Positions 50,662 through 60,019 of a stretch of DNA of 64,000 bases are shown piece by piece (within the stretch, counting starts at the first letter, position 1; every line of letters starts with the position of its first letter). The notes under the pieces were generated by a model. That model searched no databases, was not told the DNA's origin, and saw only the letters and a list, made by a program, of their open reading frames with translations. This DNA is from Streptomyces sp. NBC_00448 (GTDB lineage Bacteria; Actinomycetota; Actinomycetes; Streptomycetales; Streptomycetaceae): the NCBI RefSeq assembly GCF_036014115.1, contig NZ_CP107913.1, forward strand, positions 5,255,001-5,319,000, given 5' to 3'. A program made the position numbers and the translations under genes.

Positions 50662-51042
50662 TGCCATGAGGATGGCGAGCGGTCCTGGGGAGGGCCCGCT
50701 CGCGGGCAAGTCACGTACGTCTACCCGGTCGTCCGCGCCGCGAAGGGCAGCGACGGGGTCGCGCGCACCATCGTGCGCCGCGAGACGGTGATGAGCTGGG
50801 ACGACCCGGCGAAGGTGATCACCGAGCCGGGGACGTTCTCCTTCGTCTCCTACAAGGTGGATGCCACCAACGGCGGTTGCAGCAACTTCACGGGCTATTT
50901 CCGCCCCGAGTTCATCGCCGACCGTGCGCCGAAGAGCCCGGGAAGCGGCCCCGAGACGGACCCGTACGACCGGACCACCTCGATGAGCGAACGCCTGCGC
51001 GAGGCCGACGGAACGGAGTGCGGGACGGCCACGCGATCGTGA
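50662..51042 (+). pseudogene. C-terminal remnant of an unidentified protein
   Basis: An open stretch without start codon or ribosome site that reads like real protein from RGQVTYVYPVVRAAKGSDGV through RETVMSWDDPAKVITEPGTF, SFVSYKVDATNGGCSNFTGY, FRPEFIADRAPKSPGSGPET to the stop. Codon use fits Streptomyces genes. The N-terminal part is gone: the frame is closed at 50659. A GTG at 50773 could start an 89-residue product but lacks a Shine-Dalgarno. Family unknown. Confidence 0.5.
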
Positions 51043-51136
51043 CCGATCCCGGTCACCAGGGGTAGGGAAAACCCGACCGTGAGGTCTCGACCTGGCTGTC
51101 ATGACCTGATGGGGACGGTCGAACTGGAATGGCCGG

Positions 51137-52621
51137 GTGGCTATTCGTCGATTTCACGGTTCCGCCGATCCGCGAAAGTGGTGGGGTGCGGGATGGCTCC
51201 TCGCCGCTTTCTGGGCTTTCGGATTTCCTCTGGTCTCCGGCCTGGAAACAGAGCGGATCTGGGGATTCTGCGCGGGAACCGGCTATCTCTGCGCCGCGGT
51301 TGCCGCGTTCTGGCCTCCGCGCTCGTCCGTCGGCAGGTCGGCCGGCGCACGGGCCGGAGTACGGGTCAGCGCATGGGCCGGCGTACGGGCCGGAGTCGGG
51401 TGCGCGCTGGCGGGGGCCGTCGTCCTGCCGTTGCTGTACTGCGTGTTGAGTGGCCGCGCGCAGAGCGAGGTCGGCGTCATCGAGCGCTCCGGACACCTCC
51501 TGCTGCACGGCCACAGCCCCTACGTCGCCCACCCCCGGACGGTCCTGGACTACGACCCCTACCTGCCCGGGATGGCCGTGTTCGGGCTGCCGCGGGCCCT
51601 GTTCGGCGACGGGGGCCCGCTGCTTCGGCTGCTCGGCGACGCCCGCGTGTGGTGCGCGCTCGTCCTCCTCGGCTGCCTGGGGCAGGGGCGCCGCATCCTG
51701 CGTACGCCGGTCGCCGGCGAATCAGCTTGGGCAGAGGGGCAGTTGGGGTACGGCACCGCCCTCGCCGCCCTGGTCGCCTCGCCGGTGGTGGCACTCCCGC
51801 TGTGCGTGAGCGGAGTGGACCTTCCGTTGACCGGTCTGCTCTGCCTGGCGCTCGCGTCGGCCGCCCGCGGGCGATCGGTCGCGGCGGGGCTCGCAGTCGC
51901 GGCGGCCTGCGCCCTCAAGTGGACGGCGTGGCCCGCCCTCGCGGTGGCGGCGTCCTTGCTGGCGCACACCGCGGGCCGCCGAGCCGCCCTGCGCTTCGCG
52001 GGCGTCTCGGTGGCGGGCACCCTCGCGCTGGTCCTGCCCGGAGTGCTGTGCTCGCCCGGGGCGGTGGCCGAGCAGGTGGTCGCCTTCCCCACGGGACGCG
52101 GCCGGTTGGCGACCCCGGCCAGGAGCCTGCTGCCCGGCCGGCTGCTCGCGGAGTCGGGCCCCGCGGGCTGGTACGTGGCCGTCGCGCTCCTGTCGGCGGG
52201 CGCGCTGGCGGTGGGCGCGTCGCTGGTCGTACGGCCGCCGTCCGATGCCGTGGCGGCCGCCGACCGGCTCGCGCTGGGCCTGTGCGCGGGATTCCTCCTC
52301 GCCCCGGCCGGGCGGTTCGGCTATCTCGCGCTGCCGGTCACGCTGGTGGTGTGGACGCGGCTGGCCGGCACGGGCAGCCGGGCGGGACGGGCGGCGGAGC
52401 GGCGGGCGCCGGAACGGGGCGCCGGACGGGAAGCGGAATGCCGTTCGGAGCGGGAAGCGGAGGACCCGGACGCGGCGGTGCGGCCGGGGCGGGCGGTCGC
52501 GGTCGGGCCCGGCCGGGCGGTCCGTGCTCGGCGGGGGGTCCGCGGTCGGTGGGCGGTCGGCGGTCACCGTGCGGTCGGCTCTCCGGCCGTCCGGTCGGCG
52601 TCGAGGTGGCCGCGCAGATAG
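51137..52621 (+). CDS. Polytopic membrane glycosyltransferase-like protein (GT87/DUF2029)
   Basis: A 494-residue protein with about ten hydrophobic segments. The stretch HSPYVAHPRTVLDYDPYLPG MAVFGLPRALFG after the second or third span recalls the mannosyltransferase family (GT87/DUF2029), where a short acidic loop after the first span is catalytic. CALKWTAWPALAVAASLLAH also fits these enzymes. The last 110 residues are Arg/Gly-rich (RAAERRAPERGAGREAECRS) and overlap the end of the convergent response regulator gene by 58 bases; they may be non-conserved. Weak ribosome site, so the start is uncertain. Confidence 0.75.
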   Translation: MAIRRFHGSADPRKWWGAGWLLAAFWAFGFPLVSGLETERIWGFCAGTGYLCAAVAAFWPPRSSVGRSAGARAGVRVSAWAGVRAGVGCALAGAVVLPLLYCVLSGRAQSEVGVIERSGHLLLHGHSPYVAHPRTVLDYDPYLPGMAVFGLPRALFGDGGPLLRLLGDARVWCALVLLGCLGQGRRILRTPVAGESAWAEGQLGYGTALAALVASPVVALPLCVSGVDLPLTGLLCLALASAARGRSVAAGLAVAAACALKWTAWPALAVAASLLAHTAGRRAALRFAGVSVAGTLALVLPGVLCSPGAVAEQVVAFPTGRGRLATPARSLLPGRLLAESGPAGWYVAVALLSAGALAVGASLVVRPPSDAVAAADRLALGLCAGFLLAPAGRFGYLALPVTLVVWTRLAGTGSRAGRAAERRAPERGAGREAECRSEREAEDPDAAVRPGRAVAVGPGRAVRARRGVRGRWAVGGHRAVGSPAVRSASRWPRR

Positions 52622-53259
52622 GCGAGGACGGCCAGCACCCGCCGGTTGCCCTCGGCGGGATCGAGGTCCAGCTTCATGAAGATGTTGCCGGAGTGCTTGA
52701 CCACCGACGCCTCGGTGACGGTGAGGCGCCGGGCGATGGTCTGGTTGTTCAACCCCTGAGCCATCAGGGCGAGTACCTCCCGCTCCCGTGGCGTCAGCCG
52801 CAGCAGCGGCTTGGCGGCGCTCTGCTCCCCCAGCAGCACCCGCACCACCTCCGGGTCGATGACGGTCTCGCCGCCCGCCACCCGGTCCAGGGCGTCGAGG
52901 AACTCCGCCACCTCGCCGACCCGGTCCTTCAGGAGATAGCCCAGGCCGCCCTGGTCCGGCGGCCCGCCGAGGAACAGCCGCGCGGCATACGCGCCCGCCA
53001 CGTACTGGGAGAGCACCACGACCGGCAACTCCCGGTGCCTGGAACGTAGTTCGAGGGCGGTACGCAGGCCCTCGTCGCGGAAGCCCGGCGGCATCCGTAC
53101 GTCGGTGATGACCACGTCGGGCCGGTCGGCGTCCACCGCGCGGGCCAGTTCCGCGGCGTCGCAGACGGCGGCCGTCACCTCGTGGCCGACGCGGGAGAGG
53201 AGTTCGACGAGTCCGGCACGCAGCAGCACCGCGTCCTCGGCGAGCACTACACGGAGCAC
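52564..53259 (-). CDS. NarL/LuxR-family response regulator
   Basis: A 231-residue response regulator. Receiver: MLRVVLAEDAVLLRAGLVEL (acidic pair), phosphoacceptor in DVVITDVRMPPGFRDEGLRT, VVVLSQYV, LLKDRVG (Lys). HTH: RLTPREREVLALMAQGLNNQ, TIARRLTVTEASVVKHSGNI, FMKLDLDPAEGNRRVLAVLA. Its GTG start overlaps the kinase gene end by 13 bases. Together they form a NarL-type two-component pair. Confidence 0.95.
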   Translation of the reverse strand: MLRVVLAEDAVLLRAGLVELLSRVGHEVTAAVCDAAELARAVDADRPDVVITDVRMPPGFRDEGLRTALELRSRHRELPVVVLSQYVAGAYAARLFLGGPPDQGGLGYLLKDRVGEVAEFLDALDRVAGGETVIDPEVVRVLLGEQSAAKPLLRLTPREREVLALMAQGLNNQTIARRLTVTEASVVKHSGNIFMKLDLDPAEGNRRVLAVLAYLRGHLDADRTAGEPTAR

Positions 53260-54533
53260 GGGACCTCCAGGGTGAGACGGGTCGGGCCGCCGACGGGGCT
53301 GGTCACCTTGAGCCTGCCGTGCAGCACGGCCACGCGGTCCGCGAGTCCCTGCAGTCCGGCGCCGGCCGAGGGGTCCGCGCCGCCGCGTCCGTCGTCGGTG
53401 ACGGTCACGGTCAGCAGGTCGCCCGTCAGCCGGGCCGCGACGGTGACCGCCGCGGCGCCGCTGTGCTTCGCCGCGTTGGTGAGCGCCTCGGTCACGGTGA
53501 AGTAGGCCACGGTCTCGACGGGGCCGGGCAGCCGATGCGGGAGGTCGACGTCGACGGTCACCGGGACGGGGTGGCGCAGCGCGACCTCGCTGGTGGCGGC
53601 CGCGAGTCCGTGGTCGGTGAGGACCTGGGGATGGATGCCGCGGACCAGCCCGCGCAACTGGTCCAGGGCCGCCCGGGCCTCCGCGCGGGCCCGGGTGACC
53701 AGCTCCGCGGCGGGCGTGCCGGCCGCGTCCTGGCTCCGCAGCTCCCACTCGGCGAGCCCCAAGGTCATGGTGAGCGCGACCAGTTGCTGCTGGGCGCCGT
53801 CGTGCAGGTCGCGCTCGATCCGGCGCCGCTCGGCCTCGAACGCGTCGACCAACCGGACCCGGGACCGGGTGAGTTCCACCACTTTGGTCCCGAGGTCAGC
53901 CTCGACGGCCGGCAACAGCGCCAGGGCGACGCGCACTTGGGCGGCGGCCAGCACCCCGCCCGCGTAGGCGCACACCGTCAGCCCGGCCAGACCCGCGGCC
54001 GTGGCGGGCAGGGCGGCGACCGGACCGCTGATCGACCTGCCGGGGATGAGCATCAGGGTGTCCGGGGCGATCAGCCACGCGAAGACGGGCGTGGACACCA
54101 GCAGCGCGGAGAAGCCCAGCAGCGCCGTGAAGCCGAGACCGGCGGCGGTGAACACCACGCCGAGCACCAGCGCGTACCCGAGTTCGCGCCAGGTGGCGCG
54201 CTCCTTGAGCCGGGCGCGCAGCCAGGGCAGCGCCCCGACGCCCGGCAGCGAACCGTGCGGGTCCGGCAGCGGCTCCGGCTCGACCAGGCGCAACCTGCGC
54301 CGCTCCACCGCCGCGACGGGCACCCCGCAGGCCGCCGCGGCCATCAGCACCAGCACGCCGACGCCGACCACCGAGAGCCCGAGCCCGACGACGAGCAGCG
54401 CGGTCAGCGCGACCAGGACCGCGCACCCCACGACCGCGCCCGTGCACAGGTAGGCGGCGCAGCGCAGCGGCCACCGGGAGAAGAGGAACCGCACCGGTCG
54501 CCGGCGCAGCGCGTCCCACACGGCAACGGTCAT
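53247..54533 (-). CDS. Sensor histidine kinase (HisKA_3/DesK type)
   Basis: A 428-residue kinase with about six membrane segments in two blocks (LVALTALLVVGLGLSVVGVG..., LGYALVLGVVFTAAGLGFTA...), no large outer sensor domain, then the dimerisation helix ERRRIERDLHDGAQQQLVAL with the phospho-His, and HATPase_c (EALTNAAKHSGAAAVTVAAR, VTDDGRGGADPSAGAGLQGL). The first membrane block precedes a cytoplasmic loop with AAVERRRLRLVEPEPLPDPH. GGAGGAGAGG upstream of ATG. Probably a membrane-state sensor. Confidence 0.94.
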   Translation of the reverse strand: MTVAVWDALRRRPVRFLFSRWPLRCAAYLCTGAVVGCAVLVALTALLVVGLGLSVVGVGVLVLMAAAACGVPVAAVERRRLRLVEPEPLPDPHGSLPGVGALPWLRARLKERATWRELGYALVLGVVFTAAGLGFTALLGFSALLVSTPVFAWLIAPDTLMLIPGRSISGPVAALPATAAGLAGLTVCAYAGGVLAAAQVRVALALLPAVEADLGTKVVELTRSRVRLVDAFEAERRRIERDLHDGAQQQLVALTMTLGLAEWELRSQDAAGTPAAELVTRARAEARAALDQLRGLVRGIHPQVLTDHGLAAATSEVALRHPVPVTVDVDLPHRLPGPVETVAYFTVTEALTNAAKHSGAAAVTVAARLTGDLLTVTVTDDGRGGADPSAGAGLQGLADRVAVLHGRLKVTSPVGGPTRLTLEVPCSV

Positions 54534-54800
54534 GACCCCTCTCCTCCCGCCGGTCGCGCGCGTCCGTTTCCTCCCCTTGAGGACTCCGCTCCGGCGGAGC
54601 GGGTTGCCTGGTGGGGAGGGGCGGCGGGACTCCGGTGGGGAGGGGCGGTGGGCGGCGGGCCGTGCTGCCGTCGGCGGGGTCCGAGGGACGCGGGCGGCCG
54701 GGGAGGACTGACAGATCGGCGACGAGGTGCTTATGATGCCCGGGATGATGAACTTCTCCTCGTACGGATTGGGGGACTCGTCCGCGCAAGGTGAGTGCTG

Positions 54801-56288
54801 ATGGCACTTCACTTCGCGAACGGGATTCCGCCCCGCCTGCTGATGTGGCAGCGCGTACGCGAGTACGCCGTGCCACCGTCCATGATCGGGACCGCGACCG
54901 CACGGCGTGCGGTCGGCGACTGGGCGGGGGCCTGCGCCGCCGCCCGGATCGACGTCGATCTCGATCTGCGCGCCGTGCGCGACCGCCACGGCATCGATGT
55001 CGTCACCCGACTGCGCGCGGATCTACGCCGGTTGGCGCCGGATCTGCTCCGCTGGCACCTGCCCAGGACCGCCCCCGACGGGCGGCTGCGGCCGGGCCTG
55101 ACCCTCTGCCTCGCCCGGTACGGAAGCGCGCGCACCGCACTGGACCTGGTGGTGCGGACCCCGCCGTCCTGGGCGGACGCCGGCCAGCGGCTGTCGCTGG
55201 CCCTGTGGGAGGGGCCGGGGCACGACACCCCCGAGCCGCTCCCGCCGCCGCGGCCGCACCCCCACCCGAACCCGCACCCCGGCGTGCATCCGCATCCGCA
55301 TCCCGACCGGCGGTTCCGGCTCGACCTGCACCGGCACCTCTGGGACGCCCGGCGCAGCGGCGAACTGGCGTGGCGGTGCGGCGCGGAGGGCGCGCTGCGG
55401 TCCGGGACTCTGCCCTCGGCACCGTCCGAGGGCCCCCTCGACGAGGCCGCCACCGACGCGGACTCCCTGTGGGCGGTGGCGACTTGGGCCGCGGAGGCGG
55501 AGCTGTTGCTGCGGGCCGAGGACCGTCCGCGCGGCGCCTTCACCGTACGGCTCGGTGCGCGCCGTCGCGCGGTGCTCGAACTCGTCGCGCCCGACGACAG
55601 CCACGCACCCACGTGGCGGCCGGTGCGGGAGGCGCTGCCGCCGCAGGAGGTCGCGGCGCTTCCGATGCTGCCGGAGGCCGCGGCCCGGGTACTGCCCGAT
55701 CTGGAGCTGCTGCGGGCCGGGTTGGTCCCGGCGGACCGGCTGCATCCGCTGGTCGCGGCGGCGTTGGCGGCGTACGCCCCGGCCCCGTCGGCCGGTCCCG
55801 CCCCCGAGCCCGGTGATCCGCACCGGGTGGAGTGCCGGGGCGAGGTGCACCGGATCGCCCTGCGGGACGGGGTGTTGACGGCGGTCGACCACGACCTGGA
55901 CCAACTGCGCCGGGAGGAACTGCTGGTGGCGCTCGGCGGGCCCGCGCTGCCCTGTCTGCGCGCCATCGACACGGTGCACCGCGACCCGGAGGCGCTGCCC
56001 GCGGTCCGGGAGCGGCTCGGCCATGGCGACGTCGTCGGGGCGCTGGCCGTGGTCGAGGGGCTGCTCGGACCGAGCGCGGTGCTGCGGGACGGTCCGCTCC
56101 GGCAGGAGCTGGAGTCGGCCGCGGCCCGCCGGGTCGACCACGGGCTCTTCCGCGCGGGGCTGGCCCCCGTGCCGGGTGCGGGGCGTACGAACGCCGCTCG
56201 CCGTCAGCGGCCCGGCCGCGCAACGCCTCCCTACCCGAGCGGCAAGGGTTCCAGCCGGGCCCGCCCCCGTACCGGCCAGTACCGCTGA
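54801..56288 (+). CDS. Unknown protein, first gene of the MoxR/VWA cluster
   Basis: A 495-residue protein starting MALHFANGIPPRLLMWQRVR. No known domain seen. It has a His/Pro tract in the middle (PRPHPHPNPHPGVHPHPHPD) that is possibly metal-binding, long Leu/Ala/Arg-rich helical parts, and a basic tail. Sequence such as RIDVDLDLRAVRDRHGIDVV and DLRRLAPDLLRWHLPRTAPD occurs in the matching place next to MoxR/VWA gene pairs in other streptomycetes (from memory). It is 112 bases before the MoxR gene; a substrate or target of that ATPase is a reasonable guess. Confidence 0.75.
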   Translation: MALHFANGIPPRLLMWQRVREYAVPPSMIGTATARRAVGDWAGACAAARIDVDLDLRAVRDRHGIDVVTRLRADLRRLAPDLLRWHLPRTAPDGRLRPGLTLCLARYGSARTALDLVVRTPPSWADAGQRLSLALWEGPGHDTPEPLPPPRPHPHPNPHPGVHPHPHPDRRFRLDLHRHLWDARRSGELAWRCGAEGALRSGTLPSAPSEGPLDEAATDADSLWAVATWAAEAELLLRAEDRPRGAFTVRLGARRRAVLELVAPDDSHAPTWRPVREALPPQEVAALPMLPEAAARVLPDLELLRAGLVPADRLHPLVAAALAAYAPAPSAGPAPEPGDPHRVECRGEVHRIALRDGVLTAVDHDLDQLRREELLVALGGPALPCLRAIDTVHRDPEALPAVRERLGHGDVVGALAVVEGLLGPSAVLRDGPLRQELESAAARRVDHGLFRAGLAPVPGAGRTNAARRQRPGRATPPYPSGKGSSRARPRTGQYR

Positions 56289-56400
56289 CCCGCGACACCT
56301 CCGCCGAACTCCCTTTCTCCCGAGGCGCGTTCCGCTCGCGCTCACCCATGACCTCCGGGACGGGCCGACTCGTCTCCGTACACGACCCCAGGTGATGCCC

Positions 56401-57726
56401 ATGACGTCCAGCACCCTCCTGCCCGCCCCGGCTCCGGCCGCGGGCGTGCCCGTATCCACCGTCCCGCCCTCCGTCGCGCCCGCCGGGGCCTCCGGCACGG
56501 ACGCCCAACTCGCCGTCGCCGAGGACCTCCTGACCCTGCTGCGGACGACCAGGACGGAGCCCCGTCCGGACGAGCAGCTCGAAGCGCTCACCCTGGCCGT
56601 CGCGGCCGACCTGCCCGTGCTGCTGTGGGGGGAGCCGGGCATCGGCAAGACCGCGGCCCTGACGCAGCTCGCCGCCACCCTCGACCTGCCGCTGACGACC
56701 GTGATCGCCAGCGTCCACGAGCCGTCCGACTTCTCCGGGCTGCCCATCGTGGGCGAGGAGCCCGAGGTGCGCGGGGTGCCGATGGCGCCGCCGCAGTGGG
56801 CCGTCGAACTCGTGCGCGCCGGGCGGGGGCTGCTCTTCCTCGACGAACTGTCCACCGCCACCCCGGCGGTCCAGGCAGCGCTCCTCCGAGTGGTCCTGGA
56901 GCGGCGGGTCGGCGCGCTCCAACTGCCCCCGGGCATCAGGATCGTGGCCGCCGCCAACCCGCGCGCGTCGGCCGCGGACGGGTGGGAGCTGAGCCCGCCG
57001 CTGGCCAACCGGTTCGTGCACCTGTACTGGGTGCACGACCGGGAGGTGGTGGTACGCGGGCTGGGCGGCGTCTGGCCCCGGGCGGAGCTGCCCCGGCTGG
57101 TGCCCGAACGGCTGCCGGAGGCGGCGGAGTTCGCCCGGCGCGCGGTCTGCGGCTTCCTCCAGGCCCGGCCTACCCTGATCCACCGGCTGCCGACCACCGA
57201 GACCCGGCGCGGCGGCGCCTGGCCGTCACCGCGGAGTTGGGAGGCCGCGCTCACGCTGCTGGCGTTCGGCACCGCGGCCGGTGTCTCCCGCGAGGTGCTG
57301 GCGCTGCTGGTGCGGGGCGCGGTCGGGGACGGACCCGGGCTCGAACTCCTCGCCCACCTGGACCGGATGGAGCTGCCGGACCCGGAGGTGATGCTGGCCG
57401 ATCCGGCCGCCGCCGAGCTGCCGGAGCGGGGCGACCTGCGCCAGGCGGCCCTGGAGTCGGTGGTGGCCGCCGTCGGCGCGCGGCCGGAGCGGGACCGGTG
57501 GGAGGCGGGCTGGGCGGTACTGGCCCGGGCACTGGAGACCGGCGCGCCGGACCTGCTGGTCGCTCCGGCGACGGCGCTGGCCGCGCTGCGGCGCGACGAG
57601 TGGGAGGTGCCGGCGGGGGTGGAACGGCTGACCGGGGTGATCGGCCTCGCGCGCAGGGCGGACCGGTCGGTGCGGCGGGCCGAGGCCGCGCCCGGCGCGC
57701 GGCGGACGCCGGGGGAGCGGCGATGA
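56401..57726 (+). CDS. MoxR-family AAA+ ATPase
   Basis: A 441-residue ATPase: Walker A VLLWGEPGIGKTAALTQLA, pore-region VIASVHEPSDFSGLPIVGEE, Walker B GRGLLFLDELSTATPAVQAA, sensor RIVAAANPRASAADGWELSP and LANRFVHLYWVHDREVVVRG. The first 35 residues are Pro/Ala-rich. MoxR proteins act as chaperones with a VWA partner; that partner follows directly with an ATGA overlap. AGG 8 bases before ATG; another ATG two codons earlier is possible. Confidence 0.93.
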   Translation: MTSSTLLPAPAPAAGVPVSTVPPSVAPAGASGTDAQLAVAEDLLTLLRTTRTEPRPDEQLEALTLAVAADLPVLLWGEPGIGKTAALTQLAATLDLPLTTVIASVHEPSDFSGLPIVGEEPEVRGVPMAPPQWAVELVRAGRGLLFLDELSTATPAVQAALLRVVLERRVGALQLPPGIRIVAAANPRASAADGWELSPPLANRFVHLYWVHDREVVVRGLGGVWPRAELPRLVPERLPEAAEFARRAVCGFLQARPTLIHRLPTTETRRGGAWPSPRSWEAALTLLAFGTAAGVSREVLALLVRGAVGDGPGLELLAHLDRMELPDPEVMLADPAAAELPERGDLRQAALESVVAAVGARPERDRWEAGWAVLARALETGAPDLLVAPATALAALRRDEWEVPAGVERLTGVIGLARRADRSVRRAEAAPGARRTPGERR

Positions 57727-59222
57727 CGGGGGCCGCGAAGCGTACGGGCCCGCAGCCGAGTTCGGTGTCGCGTTCGTCGTCCCGCGATGTGCCGCATCCG
57801 GTGCCGCGCCCGGGACCGTATCCGCGTACGGCGCCCAAGCCCGCGCCACCGCGCCCGGCGCCCAAGCCCGCGCCACCGCGTACGGCGCCGGCCACCGCGG
57901 CGGGGGACGGCGCCGCACCGCGTCCAGGCGCCACCCAGCCCGGAATCCCCCTGGACATGGAGAAGTTGCTGGCCGCCCGGCTGCACGCGGTGAAGGTCCG
58001 CCCGTACCTCGCCGACGCGCTCTTCGCGCTGCACGTGGTCGAGGACCGGTCGGTGCCCACGATGGCGGTGGACGCGCACTGGCGCTGCTACGTCTCGCCC
58101 GGCTTCGTGGCGCGGATGCCGGTGGAGGAACTGGCGGGCGTATGGGTGCACGAGGTCTCCCACCTGCTGCGGGACCACCACGGGCGGGGCGAGCGCTATG
58201 CGCGCGAGCAGGAGGAGCGGGAGGGGCGCGGCCGGGGCGCGCGGAGCGAGCAGGAGGTCCGGCAGGCCGAGCGCTGGGAGAGGCTGCGGCGGAACATCGC
58301 CGCCGACTTCGAGATCAACGACGACATCTACGACGACCTCCACGGCAAGGGCCTGCCCCGCCCCACCGGCGCGGTGCTGCCCAGCCTGCTCCGGCTGCCC
58401 GAGGGCCTGCTCATGGAGGAGTACCTGCGGACCTCGTCGCTGTCCGGGGCCGCCACGGACCTCGCCTGGCTGGACTGCGGCAGCGGTGCCGACGGGCAGG
58501 CCCGGCCATGGGAATCGGGACCCGGCGGCGCGCACGGGCTCAGCAGGCAGCAGCGGGACGCGGTCCGCTTCCGGGTCGCCGAGGCGATCAAGGGCCGCCC
58601 GGGCAGTGCTCCGCAGGGATGGCGCCGATGGGCGGATGAGGCGTTCCATCCGCCGCAGCCCTGGCGGCAGTTGCTGGGGGCGGCGGTCCGCTCGGCGGTG
58701 AGCGCGCCGGGGGCGGGCGGCGACTACAGCTACCGCCGCCCGTCGCGGCGCTCCGCCGGTGTGCCCGGGGTGCTGATGCCGAGCCTGCGCCGTACACCGC
58801 CCCGGGTCTGCGTCGTGATCGACACCTCCGGGTCGGTGAGCGACGCCGAACTGGGCAGCGCTCTGCTGGAGGTGGCGGCGATCACGCGCGCGGTGGGCGG
58901 ACGGCGCGACCTGGTGACGGTGATCTCCTGCGACGCGGCCGCCGGGATCGCCGTCCCCATCTGCCGGGCCGAGAACATCGAACTGGTAGGCGGCGGCGGA
59001 ACCGACCTGCGCTCCGGCTTCGCCCAGGCGCTGCGGTCCCGGGTCCGGCCGGACGCGATCGTCGCGCTGACCGACGGCCAGACCCCCTGGCCCTCCGCGC
59101 CGCCGCCCTGCCGCACCGTCGTCGGCCTCTTCCCCCGCCCCGCCGACTCCGTGGACGAGGAGGACCCCGACTACGTCCCCCTGGAACCGCCCACCTGGGC
59201 CCGCGTCGTCACCATCGGCTGA
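57723..59222 (+). CDS. VWA-like protein with N-terminal HExxH metallopeptidase-like domain (DUF2201)
   Basis: A 499-residue protein. Residues 20-75 are Pro-rich with direct repeats of PKPAPPR. A DUF2201 N-terminal domain follows (DMEKLLAARLHAVKVRPYLA, WRCYVSPGFVARMPVEELAG VWVHEVSHLLRDHH) with HEVSH at 143-147, a zincin-like motif. A charged helical stretch (ERYAREQEEREGRGRGARSE) and DFEINDDIYDDL come next. The C-terminal VWA domain has an intact MIDAS, VVIDTSGSVSDAELGSALLE (D367, S369, S371), and VGGGGTDLRSGFAQAL plus ALTDG. Works with the MoxR ATPase. Confidence 0.92.
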   Translation: MTGAAKRTGPQPSSVSRSSSRDVPHPVPRPGPYPRTAPKPAPPRPAPKPAPPRTAPATAAGDGAAPRPGATQPGIPLDMEKLLAARLHAVKVRPYLADALFALHVVEDRSVPTMAVDAHWRCYVSPGFVARMPVEELAGVWVHEVSHLLRDHHGRGERYAREQEEREGRGRGARSEQEVRQAERWERLRRNIAADFEINDDIYDDLHGKGLPRPTGAVLPSLLRLPEGLLMEEYLRTSSLSGAATDLAWLDCGSGADGQARPWESGPGGAHGLSRQQRDAVRFRVAEAIKGRPGSAPQGWRRWADEAFHPPQPWRQLLGAAVRSAVSAPGAGGDYSYRRPSRRSAGVPGVLMPSLRRTPPRVCVVIDTSGSVSDAELGSALLEVAAITRAVGGRRDLVTVISCDAAAGIAVPICRAENIELVGGGGTDLRSGFAQALRSRVRPDAIVALTDGQTPWPSAPPPCRTVVGLFPRPADSVDEEDPDYVPLEPPTWARVVTIG

Positions 59223-59267
59223 ACGGCCGTGCCGCCGTTCCCGGTGGGCCCTTCAACGCGGCCTTTT

Positions 59268-59951
59268 TCAGAGGCTGTTGAGGAGGTCGTCGAGCGGCGG
59301 CGGGACCAGGTCCGGGGGGAGGGCCTCCACGAGGACGTGGCCGTAGCGGATCTTGCGGCCCTTCTTCGTGCCGATGAAGCGCCGCAACTGCTGCGGTGCG
59401 GGGCGGTCGCGCTGCGCGGGCTGCTGCAGGAAGGTGCGGAGTGCGCGCAAGTCGCCTTCGGCGCACACGAGTTCCGTCACCCGGGGCACGCCGAGCGCGC
59501 GGATGAGTTCGTCCTCCAGATCCGCCGCGCAGACGAAGAACCGTTGCCGCGCGGCGCCGGCGCGCGCGAAGCCCCGCTCGTAGAAGCCGCGTTCCGCCTC
59601 GTCGCACAGCCCGGTCAGGCGCAGGTCCAGGCCGGGCGGGCCGAGCAGCTGGGCGAAGCGCGCGATGCTCATCGCGCCGCCCATCGCCAGGACGCAGACG
59701 CCCTCCCCCTCCAGGTCCCGCCCCCGGGCCGCGGCCAGCGCACCGACCGCCGCGACGTCACTCGGCCCCTCCACGAGCACCACGGGCCGCACCGCCGCCC
59801 GCCCGGCCCACTCCGCCGCGATGTCCCCGGCCGGACCTTCTGCCGTGTCTCCTGCCGCACCCCTGGGCGCACCCCTGGTCACAGCCCCGGCCGCACCTTC
59901 GGCCGCCCATTCGGTTCCGTCGCGGGTGGTGGGGCCGGAGACTCGTCGCAT
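59268..59951 (-). CDS. TOPRIM-domain protein (OLD/DUF-type TOPRIM)
   Basis: A 227-residue protein. The first 40 residues are Ala/Gly-rich direct repeats (AEGAAGAVTRGAPRGAAGDT). The TOPRIM domain follows: RPVVLVEGPSDVAAVGALAA (catalytic Glu), RGRDLEGEGVCVLAMGGAMS, LRLTGLCDEAERGFYERGFA, FFVCAADLEDELIRALGVPR (DxD/E type site), and the helical end QLRRFIGTKKGRKIRYGHVL. Probably a nuclease or nucleotidyl hydrolase. Start uncertain: ATG 59951 or GTG 59984, neither with a good ribosome site. It converges on the VWA gene. Confidence 0.82.
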   Translation of the reverse strand: MRRVSGPTTRDGTEWAAEGAAGAVTRGAPRGAAGDTAEGPAGDIAAEWAGRAAVRPVVLVEGPSDVAAVGALAAARGRDLEGEGVCVLAMGGAMSIARFAQLLGPPGLDLRLTGLCDEAERGFYERGFARAGAARQRFFVCAADLEDELIRALGVPRVTELVCAEGDLRALRTFLQQPAQRDRPAPQQLRRFIGTKKGRKIRYGHVLVEALPPDLVPPPLDDLLNSL

Positions 59952-60019
59952 GGCGGGTATGGAGGCGTTCCGGGAGGCGGTCACCGCGTGGGGCGGAGGC
60001 CGGGGCGGGCGGCGGGCGG

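Noticed and set aside
59223..59290. Terminator with T-run at 59266 between VWA and TOPRIM genes
   Set aside because: The TTTTT is present, but the preceding arms pair for only about five bases with a long loop.
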